Source: Bacilli bacterium
GTDB lineage: Bacteria; Bacillota_I; Bacilli_A; RFN20; CAG-826
Direction of reading: 5' to 3'
Length of the DNA: 46,601 bases
Assembly (NCBI GenBank): GCA_900767825.1
Contig: CAAGAN010000015.1
Location: forward strand, 1 to 46,601
Under the pieces are notes generated by a model. It was given only the letters and a program-made list of their open reading frames with translations, did not search any database and was not told the DNA's origin. A program made the translations under genes and the position numbers. Shown here piece after piece: positions 17,886 to 24,452 of this stretch (position 1 is its first letter; each line of letters begins with the position of its first letter).

Positions 17886-18499
17886 AAAAGAGTAAGTTGC
17901 TTTACAAAGTATTTCTTAACAGGTGCGTATGTAAATCTATGGATATCTTTAATAGGACCGTATTTTTCTATTTCTTCTAGATGAAGTTTCGTCCCATATC
18001 CTTTATGGAGGGAAAACTTAAAATTAGGATATTGCTTCTCAAGCTCGCACATATAATGATCCCTACTTACTTTGGCTAATATCGAAGCTGCGGCAATGTT
18101 CTCGCACCTTGCATCCCCTTTAATCAAAGGGATTACCTCTACTGGTAAATCTAGTTTCATAGCATCAGTTAGAATAAGTTGATAAGGAACTTTGATTTGT
18201 TCAATCGCACCTTTCATTGCAACTTTTGTTGCCTCATAGATATTTAACTTATCTATTTCAGGGGCAGAGACAAAACATATCCCATAGGCAATGGCAACTT
18301 TCTTAATCTCGATGAATAATTCTTCTCTACGTTTCTCGCTTACTTGTTTAGAATCATTTATCAAATTGTTTTTATAATCTCTAGGCAAAATACAAGCCGC
18401 CGCAACAACTGGCCCAGCTAAAGGCCCTCTCCCAGCTTCATCGACTCCGACTATAGAAGTAACTACATCAGAGTAATATTTATCTTGCTCAGTTAGCAT
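17882..18499 (-). CDS. rnhB: Ribonuclease HII
   Basis: Removes single ribonucleotides and RNA primers from DNA. VGVDEAGRGPLAGPVVAA holds D20 and E21; LILTDAMKL and ILAKVSRDHYM carry the other two catalytic Asp; GYGT and HR follow. The 205 residues match the short form of the family without an N-terminal extension. It overlaps rbgA by 11 nt upstream and dprA by 4 nt downstream, so the genes are translationally coupled. Confidence 0.96.
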   Translation of the reverse strand: MLTEQDKYYSDVVTSIVGVDEAGRGPLAGPVVAAACILPRDYKNNLINDSKQVSEKRREELFIEIKKVAIAYGICFVSAPEIDKLNIYEATKVAMKGAIEQIKVPYQLILTDAMKLDLPVEVIPLIKGDARCENIAAASILAKVSRDHYMCELEKQYPNFKFSLHKGYGTKLHLEEIEKYGPIKDIHRFTYAPVKKYFVKQLTLF

Positions 18500-19352
18500 T
18501 ACTAGGCCTTTCTAAAGAGGCTCTTCCTAATAAACCGTCTTTAAATTCTTTAATAAGCAAATAGGCTGCTTTTTCTATTGAATAATCCTTGCCTTCTAAT
18601 AAGCCTCTTCTAGAGGCGATAGAAAGTAAAATATCATCATTATTAAATTTGCTTAAATCGTCAACAGAAAATCTTTCGTTCAATAAATTAGGATAATTGA
18701 TTCTTAAATAATCTAATAAGGAATAAGATAAATCAACAGTAGGTAAAACGTCTTCTCTCATAGAACCTAGCAAAGCCAATCTAACGGCCTCGTTTTTATC
18801 TAGGTAATTCATCGGCAAGACACCTGGAGTATCTAGCAAGATAAAATCAGTGTTTAATTTAATCCATTGTTCGGCCCTAGTTATGCCGGCCTTATTTCCA
18901 ACGTTAGCAATCTTTCTTCCGCCAAGATTATTTATTAGAGTAGACTTACCAACATTAGGTATCCCGATAATCATGGCTTTAATTGGCTGAGGCTTCATGC
19001 CAAAACGTTTCTCTTTTTCTCTTTTGGTTTTTAATAAAGAGGAAGCAGACATTGAAAGGATATTAACAAACTTATCCTTTTTAAGGTTACCTGAAATTGA
19101 TGGAATATTATTTTCCTTAAAATAAGAGATCCAAGATGAAGTAACTTCTTGGTCTGCCATATCTGATTTTGACAACAAAATTATCCTAGATTTACCATTA
19201 GCTATTTTATCTAATAGTGGATTACGTGAAGAAAAAGGAGCCCTAGCATCAACTATTTCCACAATCAAATCTACGACTTTTGCATAGTTTTCAATAATTC
19301 TAAGGGCTTTTTGCATGTGCCCAGGAAAGTAATGTACGTTTTGCGCTTTCAT
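18489..19352 (-). CDS. rbgA: Ribosome biogenesis GTPase RbgA (YlqF)
   Basis: Circularly permuted GTPase that acts late in 50S subunit assembly. The permuted order is visible: G4 (LSKSD, about 66), then G5, G1 (GIPNVGKST, about 128), G2 (GITRAEQW) and G3 (LLDTPGVL). The G4 motif is SKSD instead of the usual NKxD, so the guanine-specificity Asn is replaced by Ser. The 287 residues include the C-terminal ANTAR-like helical domain. HMQKALR near the N-terminus matches the family. It overlaps lepB by 4 nt. Confidence 0.95.
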   Translation of the reverse strand: MKAQNVHYFPGHMQKALRIIENYAKVVDLIVEIVDARAPFSSRNPLLDKIANGKSRIILLSKSDMADQEVTSSWISYFKENNIPSISGNLKKDKFVNILSMSASSLLKTKREKEKRFGMKPQPIKAMIIGIPNVGKSTLINNLGGRKIANVGNKAGITRAEQWIKLNTDFILLDTPGVLPMNYLDKNEAVRLALLGSMREDVLPTVDLSYSLLDYLRINYPNLLNERFSVDDLSKFNNDDILLSIASRRGLLEGKDYSIEKAAYLLIKEFKDGLLGRASLERPSNAN

Positions 19353-20239
19353 GCTTTATATTCCAAACTTATGTAGTCCCAAGGCATCCTTATCTTGTTC
19401 AATAAAAACTTTGGTTCTTTAACAAGAGTGCCATCTTCTTTTTGAACATAGGTAAGTTTTCTCATACCAGTTAAAACATAAGCCTTTCCTTGAATCATAT
19501 TATCTTTTAAAGGTCCAACATTACGAGAATCATCACTATGTGCTCCGATTCTATTATCGCCCATTACAAAATACTCATCGTCTTTTAATTTTGTTTCAAT
19601 AGTAGTCTTGGTAACGGTACTTCTACCTTCGATATAATATTTAGTTCCATCAGGAAGATCAGGAAAATCATCAAGGGTATATAAATTAGGAAGGACTTCT
19701 GAGGTTCCGTCTTCATGGGTAATAGTTGTCTTCCCCCAAACAGGATTATATGTAGGATCATTTTCAAATTTAATTGTCTCTCCAGGGAAAGCAATTAGGC
19801 GTTTAATTTTCAAAGATGCTGATGCATTAAGAGTTGAATATGTCTTGTCAGTATAATCAGAAGGATAGTAGACAATTACAATATCATATCTACGCAAATC
19901 CGCCTTCCAATTTCCTTTTTCCTTAGATTTTGCCCATCCATAATCAACTATATCTCCATCTCCATTATCACCAATATTCCAAGTCAAAGGAGTATATGAA
20001 TCAGTTGATTTATTATATCTAAAACCTTTTGAATTTAGCGTTGGATACATAGATGCTCCACTAACATAAAAAGGTTCTCCGTATTTTGCAGAAAGATAAA
20101 CAACATTACTTGAAACAGCTAAGACAGCCAAGAAAATAACCAATAGGATAACATCAATGACAATAACCCACCATTTTGGTTTTTTCTTTAAGGGTTTTAT
20201 TTCCCCTAGTACTTGATTTTCTAAATAATTATCAGGCAT
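19349..20239 (-). CDS. lepB: Type I signal peptidase
   Basis: Membrane serine protease that cleaves signal peptides from exported proteins. One TM helix (about 24-48) precedes SGASMYPT with the catalytic Ser; KIKRLIAFPGETI carries the catalytic Lys, and YFVMGDNR..SDDSRNVGP is box E. Long insertions between these boxes bring it to 296 residues, above the 170-190 of Bacillus SipS. The start ATG has no Shine-Dalgarno site, and a TATAAT box ends 8 nt before it, suggesting a leaderless mRNA. It heads the lepB-rbgA-rnhB-dprA group. Confidence 0.95.
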   Translation of the reverse strand: MPDNYLENQVLGEIKPLKKKPKWWVIVIDVILLVIFLAVLAVSSNVVYLSAKYGEPFYVSGASMYPTLNSKGFRYNKSTDSYTPLTWNIGDNGDGDIVDYGWAKSKEKGNWKADLRRYDIVIVYYPSDYTDKTYSTLNASASLKIKRLIAFPGETIKFENDPTYNPVWGKTTITHEDGTSEVLPNLYTLDDFPDLPDGTKYYIEGRSTVTKTTIETKLKDDEYFVMGDNRIGAHSDDSRNVGPLKDNMIQGKAYVLTGMRKLTYVQKEDGTLVKEPKFLLNKIRMPWDYISLEYKA

Positions 20240-20247
20240 CGCAACAA

Positions 20248-20253
20248 ATTATA
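20248..20253 (-). promoter_or_regulatory. Candidate -10 box of lepB (leaderless)
   Basis: TATAAT on the minus strand ends 8 nt before the lepB ATG, just after the pfkB terminator; the -35 region (TTTTTA at 17 nt) is weak. An inverted repeat CTTTA-CTTAA-TAAAG overlaps the spacer and might be an operator. Confidence 0.5.
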
Positions 20254-20269
20254 ATCTTTACTTAATAAA

Positions 20270-20299
20270 GTAAAAAGAAATATTGCCTACCAAGGCAAT
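20270..20299 (-). terminator. Intrinsic terminator of the pfkB gene
   Basis: ATTGCC-TTGGTA-GGCAAT on the minus strand, followed by ATTTCTTTTT. The stem starts inside the stop codon of the sugar kinase gene and insulates it from lepB. Confidence 0.75.
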
Positions 20300-21183
20300 T
20301 ATTTTAAAGTACCTATAAACTGAGTAGCTTCGGCTCCATCAATATTTGCTGCCATTAAAATATTAGAGAACTTAACATCTCCAAAGCTACTTTTATGAGG
20401 TCTATTATCAAGTTCTAATAGACACCTAGCATAAAAAGCATCTCCAGCACCTCTAGGATCAACAACATTTAATGGAAGGCAAGTTGCTTCATAACTTCTA
20501 TCTTTATAATAACAAACACTTCCCTCTATGCCCTTTGTAATAAACAAAAGCACACCAGGCTTAAGATATGTTTTTATAAAGTTCGCCACCTTTTGGTTTC
20601 TTGCTAAAAAGTTATATTCTTCATCATTCATTTTAACGATGTCAAATTCCTTCAAAACTGATAAATAAATATTCCTGGCTTCTACTTTATTTTTATATAA
20701 ATCGAGTTTCAAATTGACATCAAAAGAGGAAAAACATTTATTCTTTTTTATTTGTTTCAAAAAGGAGTTAATAACTACACGCCCCTTCTTGTTTGTTAGT
20801 AAAAAAGAACCAAAATGGACAATATCGCCTTGATGGATTGATAATTTTAAATCTTTATCAAATTGATAATCCGCTCCATGATTTCTAATATACTCGGTAT
20901 GTATATTTCCTTCTTCTTCGTAATTAATCGCAAGGGTAGTGTTTGCTTCTTCATTGCTAAAAATATGAGTCCCCTTAAATGGGTATGCCTTCGCTTTATC
21001 AATCAAGGTCTTGCCAAAATAGTCATTTCCGGTAACTCCATAAAAAGAAGCATCCCCTCCATTGCGAGCAATATTAGCAGAAACAATAAAACAGTCCCCT
21101 CCAGGAACTCCTGCCATTTCCAAATTGGATTCACCTTCTTTTTTGGTAATATCCAATAAGATCTCTCCAATGCAAATAACCAT
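20299..21183 (-). CDS. PfkB-family sugar kinase (fructokinase-like)
   Basis: ATP-dependent carbohydrate kinase of the ribokinase fold. The N-terminal GGDCFIVSANIARNGGDASFYG block and the C-terminal DPRGAGDAFYARCL signature with the catalytic Asp are clear; the first signature Thr residues (usually DTTGAGD) are replaced by Pro-Arg. The substrate cannot be read from the sequence; fructose is the common one for this subgroup. I start at the ATG 21181-21183, with GAGG 8 nt upstream, not at the TTG five codons before. It is a single-gene unit with its own terminator, inserted between rplS and lepB, which are usually neighbours. Confidence 0.9.
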   Translation of the reverse strand: MVICIGEILLDITKKEGESNLEMAGVPGGDCFIVSANIARNGGDASFYGVTGNDYFGKTLIDKAKAYPFKGTHIFSNEEANTTLAINYEEEGNIHTEYIRNHGADYQFDKDLKLSIHQGDIVHFGSFLLTNKKGRVVINSFLKQIKKNKCFSSFDVNLKLDLYKNKVEARNIYLSVLKEFDIVKMNDEEYNFLARNQKVANFIKTYLKPGVLLFITKGIEGSVCYYKDRSYEATCLPLNVVDPRGAGDAFYARCLLELDNRPHKSSFGDVKFSNILMAANIDGAEATQFIGTLK

Positions 21184-21204
21184 TACTAACCTCAGCAAGA
21201 TATA

Positions 21205-21216
21205 AAACTCAAGTTT
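21205..21216. promoter_or_regulatory. Palindrome upstream of the sugar kinase gene
   Basis: AAACT-TG-AGTTT (minus strand) lies about 22 nt before the pfkB start, in its presumed leader or promoter, where GATAAT a little upstream may be a -10 box. It could be an operator for a sugar-responsive regulator; evidence is only the symmetry. Confidence 0.25.
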
Positions 21217-21405
21217 TATTCCGTTCAGTTACTATTATCCGCTAGTTTGAGAAAATAATAAATCTATTTAACGCTTAATTTTATTAACTAATTTATATTT
21301 ATCGTTAGACATACCATTACAAATAAAAATTTGTCAATTTAAGTTTCCTAAATATATGTCAATGAAAAATATTTTTTCTTTTCTTATCCCGTTACCTAAG
21401 AGAAA

Positions 21406-21432
21406 CAAAAAAACCGCCCCTTTCGAGACGGT
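21406..21432 (-). terminator. Intrinsic terminator of rplS
   Basis: ACCGTCTC-GAAA-GGGGCGGT on the minus strand, with two G-T pairs and a GAAA loop, followed by TTTTTTTG. It ends the rplS transcript 25 nt after the stop. Confidence 0.87.
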
Positions 21433-21457
21433 CGTCACATGTAAATTTATTAATAGA

Positions 21458-21805
21458 TTAGTCGATGGTTTTGATACGTGCGGCCTTACCAGAAAGCTTG
21501 CGCATGTATGTAATCTTATTTCTTCTAACCTTACCTCTTTTGACCACTTCGATTTTGGAAATGGATGGAGAGTTTAATGGGAAGGTGCGTTCGACACCAA
21601 TACCAGAAGAGATCTTTCTAACGGTGAAAGTTTCGGAAACTCCACCACCGCGTCTAGACATAACGACGCCTTCGAAAGCTTGATTACGTTCCTTCTTGTT
21701 TTCAATGATACGAACATAAACTTTGATTGTATCACCAGATGAGAAAGAAGGTATGTCATGGCGAAGCTGACGGGCAGTAATTTCATTAACGATATTATTG
21801 TTCAT
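21458..21805 (-). CDS. rplS: 50S ribosomal protein L19
   Basis: Large-subunit protein at the 30S-50S interface. The family core FSSGDTIKVYVRIIENKKER, AFEGVVMSRRGGG, FTVRKISSGIGVERTFPL and KIEVVKRGKVRRNKITYMR spans 115 residues. The start is the ATG at 21803-21805, preceded by AAAGGAGG at 7 nt; the open frame runs 40 codons further into the leader but is not coding. In Bacillus rplS follows trmD on the same strand; here it is divergent from rpsP, with its own promoter, leader and terminator. Confidence 0.98.
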   Translation of the reverse strand: MNNNIVNEITARQLRHDIPSFSSGDTIKVYVRIIENKKERNQAFEGVVMSRRGGGVSETFTVRKISSGIGVERTFPLNSPSISKIEVVKRGKVRRNKITYMRKLSGKAARIKTID

Positions 21806-21896
21806 GAATATTCCTCCTTTAGCTAAGTTTGTTTTCTCCTCAGGTTCATACCTTTGTGACGTTAGGTAGCGGAGCCTGCGTAGCGCTTTAAGCGCG
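21806..21896 (-). promoter_or_regulatory. Structured leader of rplS (candidate L19 leader)
   Basis: The leader contains nested helices: GAGCCTG (21872-21878, plus-strand reading) pairs with CAGGTTC (21841-21847) and encloses an ACCT/AGGT helix (21850-21853 with 21864-21867); a separate GCGC-TTTAA-GCGC hairpin (21883-21895) precedes them. Autoregulatory L19 leaders are known in Bacilli. I infer the class from position and structure, not from a model match. Confidence 0.5.
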
Positions 21897-21902
21897 TTGA
21901 TA

Positions 21903-21932
21903 ATTCTATGCCATATGGTAATCATAAAGCAA
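21903..21932 (-). promoter_or_regulatory. Promoter of rplS
   Basis: TTGCTT and TAGAAT on the minus strand, 18 nt apart. The predicted start near 21896 gives a leader of about 90 nt. It is divergent from the rpsP promoter. Confidence 0.65.
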
Positions 21933-21982
21933 GTAAAAATTCCTATTTATTTATAATAAATATATGGGTTAAGTAAAAATAC

Positions 21983-22011
21983 TTGACACCTATACCAACG
22001 GGTAATAAAAT
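21983..22011 (+). promoter_or_regulatory. Promoter of rpsP-khpA-rimM-trmD
   Basis: TTGACA and TAAAAT, 17 nt apart, upstream of rpsP. The perfect -35 box and spacing make it a strong vegetative promoter; the start site falls near 22018. Confidence 0.82.
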
Positions 22012-22044
22012 AACCCTGCTCAAAAAGTAAAGGAATTAAAAATT

Positions 22045-22317
22045 ATGGTAAAAATCAGATTAACTAGAATCGGACGTCATGATGATCCAGTCTATCGTAT
22101 CGTCGCCGCTGATTCCCACTATGCTAGAGATGGCAGAATCGTCGAACAAATAGGTACCTACGATCCAAAACAAGGAGAAGAAAAAGCCCTTGTTAATGAA
22201 GAATTAGCCCTCAAGTGGTTAAATAACGGAGCTCTTCCAAGCGATTCCGTAAGAGCCATCTTCACAAGAAAAGGCATCATGGCCAAATTCAGCGCAGGCA
22301 AAAAGGTAAGTAAATAA
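22045..22317 (+). CDS. rpsP: 30S ribosomal protein S16
   Basis: Small-subunit assembly protein. MVKIRLTRIGRHDDPVYRIVAAD and the following RDGRIVEQIGTYDP are diagnostic; the 90 residues match the family. AAAGGA lies about 10 nt upstream of the ATG. The stop overlaps the khpA start (TAATG). It is the first gene of the plus-strand block. Confidence 0.98.
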   Translation: MVKIRLTRIGRHDDPVYRIVAADSHYARDGRIVEQIGTYDPKQGEEKALVNEELALKWLNNGALPSDSVRAIFTRKGIMAKFSAGKKVSK

Positions 22318-22607
22318 TGGATAGAGACTACGAAGCATTGCTTCATCCTCTCATTGATCCACTTGTAGAGCATAAAGAATCAATAATGATTCGTACTCTC
22401 CCAGGTGAAACAGATAGAGACGTCACCGTCCTTATCGTTGCCGAAGATGAAGACACTGCTCGTCTTATCGGCAAAAAGGGTACTGTCGCCAACGCACTTA
22501 GGGAAATTGTTTCCATCGCTGGCAAAGCAGATAACTCCAACCAACGCATCCATTTGAAGTTTGAAAGCTTCGATGATAATAAAGATAGCGGAGAAAGCGA
22601 GAAGTAA
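22317..22607 (+). CDS. khpA: KH-domain RNA-binding protein KhpA
   Basis: Small single-KH RNA chaperone that works with KhpB in Firmicutes. The KH signature IGKKGTVANALREIV carries the GxxG-type loop (GKKG). At 96 residues it is slightly longer than the usual 75-85, with an acidic Ser/Glu/Lys tail. The start overlaps the rpsP stop, and a hairpin with a T-run covers its 3' end. Confidence 0.95.
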   Translation: MDRDYEALLHPLIDPLVEHKESIMIRTLPGETDRDVTVLIVAEDEDTARLIGKKGTVANALREIVSIAGKADNSNQRIHLKFESFDDNKDSGESEK

Positions 22608-22621
22608 TTCTCGTTTTTTTA
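22597..22621 (+). terminator. Terminator or attenuator between khpA and rimM
   Basis: CGAGAA-GTAA-TTCTCG followed by at least seven T; the stem includes the khpA stop region. It would reduce read-through into rimM-trmD relative to rpsP-khpA. Confidence 0.75.
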
Positions 22622-22627
22622 CTTAAT

Positions 22628-23137
22628 ATGGAAAAATTATTAATTGGATACATTGGAAAACCATTCGCCTTAAAAGGAGAAGTAAAGATTATCCCAGAGA
22701 CTTCTTTTATTGAGGAGAGATATACAAAGGGGAGGAAGCTCCTTTTAGAAAATCCGAAGACAAAAGAAACATTCGAGGATGAAATTACTTCAGTTAGATT
22801 TGGGGCAAACTCCACTACAATCACATTAAAAAACCATCCAACAATAGATGATGTAGAATCCCTCTATAGATTTAATATTTATATGGACAAAGATGAAGCT
22901 CCTATGCCAGAAGGAGCTTATAGGATTGCTTCTTTATTAGACTGTACCGTCCTAGATAAAGAAGGAAACAAACTAGGCGTAGTCAAAGATGTTTTAACCT
23001 ACGCTCCAAAATCAATCCTCAGGGTTGGAAGAGAAAAGAAAAAGGATTTCTTCGTGCCTTTTGTAGATGATTATTTGCTTAATATTGATCTAGAGAAGAA
23101 AGAAATCACAATTCTAGTCGTACCGGGGATGTTATGA
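22628..23137 (+). CDS. rimM: 16S rRNA processing protein RimM
   Basis: 30S maturation factor that binds S19. The N-terminal barrel starts LLIGYIGKPFALKGEVKI; the C-terminal PRC-barrel includes GVVKDVLTYAPKSILRV and FFVPFVDDYLLNIDLEKKEI. Family length (169 residues). The ATG lies 7 nt behind the T-run of the khpA hairpin and has no Shine-Dalgarno sequence, so either read-through transcripts are translated by another route or a very short transcript starts there. The stop overlaps trmD as ATGA. Confidence 0.96.
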   Translation: MEKLLIGYIGKPFALKGEVKIIPETSFIEERYTKGRKLLLENPKTKETFEDEITSVRFGANSTTITLKNHPTIDDVESLYRFNIYMDKDEAPMPEGAYRIASLLDCTVLDKEGNKLGVVKDVLTYAPKSILRVGREKKKDFFVPFVDDYLLNIDLEKKEITILVVPGML

Positions 23138-23907
23138 AGATAAGCATTTTAACCTTATTCCCGGAGATGTTTGAAGGCTTTACATCTAATTCCATCATCA
23201 AAAGAGCAATCGGAAAAGGGCTTGTAGAAATCGAATTAGTAAATATTCGTGATTTTACAAAAGACAAATATAACCGTACAGATACTCCTCCAGTTGGAGG
23301 AGGAGCTGGGCTAGTCCAAAAGGCACAGCCTATTGTTGATGCCTTATCTAGCGTCAAAACACCTACTTCCTATTCGATAATAATGTCTCCTAGAGGCAAA
23401 ACATATTGCCAAGCAGATGCAAAACGCTTCTCAAAGCTAAACCATCTAATAATAGTCTGTGGCCATTATGAAGGAATCGATGAAAGAGTTAATTCCTATT
23501 GCGATGAATCTATCTCTATTGGAGATTATATCCTTACAGGCGGAGAAATTCCTGCAATGGGAATATCTGACTCCGTTATACGTCTTTTAGATGGGGCCAT
23601 ATCATCTTCATCATTAGAAGATGAATCGTTCAACTCAGATTTATTAGAATATCCTCAATATACTGAACCATATGATTTCAATGGAGAGAAAATTCCTGCC
23701 ATATTGTATTGTGGGAACCATCAAGCCATTAACAAATGGAGAAGGAAACAGTCCTTATACCTAACTAGAAAGCATCGTCCTGACTTATTTAGCAAGATAG
23801 AATTAAGCAAGCAAGACAAGAAATTGCTTGAAGAAATTGATTCTAATATAACTCCTAAATGGGAGATAGATGCAATAGAAAAAGGAAGGAAATTCAAGAA
23901 GGAGTAA
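23134..23907 (+). CDS. trmD: tRNA (guanine-37-N1)-methyltransferase
   Basis: SPOUT methyltransferase that makes m1G37 in tRNAs, preventing +1 frameshifts. MKISILTLFPEMFEGF, RTDTPPVGGGAGLV, CGHYEGIDERV (SAM-binding trefoil knot) and IGDYILTGGE are diagnostic; the Pro-Pro before GGGAG is slightly unusual (commonly PYGGGAG). Length 257, as in the family. Coupled to rimM by ATGA; the terminator hairpin contains its stop codon. Confidence 0.97.
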   Translation: MKISILTLFPEMFEGFTSNSIIKRAIGKGLVEIELVNIRDFTKDKYNRTDTPPVGGGAGLVQKAQPIVDALSSVKTPTSYSIIMSPRGKTYCQADAKRFSKLNHLIIVCGHYEGIDERVNSYCDESISIGDYILTGGEIPAMGISDSVIRLLDGAISSSSLEDESFNSDLLEYPQYTEPYDFNGEKIPAILYCGNHQAINKWRRKQSLYLTRKHRPDLFSKIELSKQDKKLLEEIDSNITPKWEIDAIEKGRKFKKE

Positions 23908-23923
23908 AATCCTTCTTTTTTAT
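23896..23923 (+). terminator. Intrinsic terminator of the rpsP-trmD operon
   Basis: AAGAAGGA-GTAAAA-TCCTTCTT followed by TTTTAT; the trmD stop codon lies in the loop. It separates trmD from the toxin-antitoxin unit. Confidence 0.85.
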
Positions 23924-23928
23924 ATTTT

Positions 23929-23952
23929 GTCTTTACAAATGTCTTTACAAAT
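23929..23952 (+). repeat. Perfect 12-bp tandem repeat over the MNT promoter (candidate operator)
   Basis: GTCTTTACAAAT occurs twice head to tail (23929-23940 and 23941-23952). The first copy contains the -35 box TTTACA, the second fills the spacer. Ribbon-helix-helix repressors bind short direct or inverted repeats, and the gene immediately downstream starts with an RHH-like domain, so autoregulation is likely. Confidence 0.7.
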
Positions 23953-23960
23953 ACTATGAT
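23932..23960 (+). promoter_or_regulatory. Promoter of the MNT-HEPN unit (leaderless)
   Basis: TTTACA and TATGAT, 17 nt apart; the ATG follows the -10 box after only 6 nt. Transcription would begin on or next to the start codon, and no Shine-Dalgarno sequence is present. Confidence 0.7.
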
Positions 23961-23966
23961 TTTCCT

Positions 23967-24452
23967 ATGAACAAAAATGTATTAATTAATATAAGAATAA
24001 ATAAAGAACTAAAAGATGAATTCCAAAGTATCACTGAAAGAGAAGGTTTTACAATGTCCGAAGTGTTGGAAGCAAGCATGCGTGATATAATAAAAAGGAA
24101 CTCAATTCCAATATATATAAAATCAAAGATTAACAAAAAAATAACACCGACTATATCAATTCCTTTCATCAAAAAATGCATTGATGAGGTATTGCAAAAT
24201 ATGGAAAATAAGAAAATCAAATCAATCTCATTGTTCGGTTCTTATTCTAAAGGAACGGCCACCCCATCTAGCGACATTGATTTGTTTTTAGATGTAGACG
24301 AAGGTTTTTCATTGTTTGAATTAGCAGATCTTCAAATTGGTCTAGAAAAAATTCTTGGCAATAAAGTAGATTTAGTCACAAGAAAAGACGACGACTATTT
24401 TATTAATGAAATCAAAAGGGATGAAATAAAACTATATGAAAGAAGATCGTGA
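23967..24452 (+). CDS. RHH-MNT fusion: minimal nucleotidyltransferase antitoxin (MntA-like)
   Basis: Predicted antitoxin of a HEPN-MNT pair. Residues 1-44 read like a RelB/DinJ ribbon-helix-helix domain (INIRINKELKDEFQ, then GFTMSEVLEASMRD). Residues 80-161 are a minimal nucleotidyltransferase with the exact GSX10DXD motif (G91, S92, D103, D105) and a third acid near D135 (NKVDLVTRKD). MntA enzymes of this type AMPylate and silence their HEPN partner. Most have no DNA-binding domain; this fusion probably also represses its own promoter. The ATG at 23967 is chosen because the promoter lies just before it and the open frame upstream overlaps trmD. It overlaps the HEPN gene by 17 nt. Confidence 0.85.
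   Translation: MNKNVLINIRINKELKDEFQSITEREGFTMSEVLEASMRDIIKRNSIPIYIKSKINKKITPTISIPFIKKCIDEVLQNMENKKIKSISLFGSYSKGTATPSSDIDLFLDVDEGFSLFELADLQIGLEKILGNKVDLVTRKDDDYFINEIKRDEIKLYERRS

Noticed and set aside
23859..23966. Longer N-terminus for the MNT gene starting inside trmD
   Set aside because: The 36 extra codons overlap trmD and the terminator, and the promoter lies downstream of that start.
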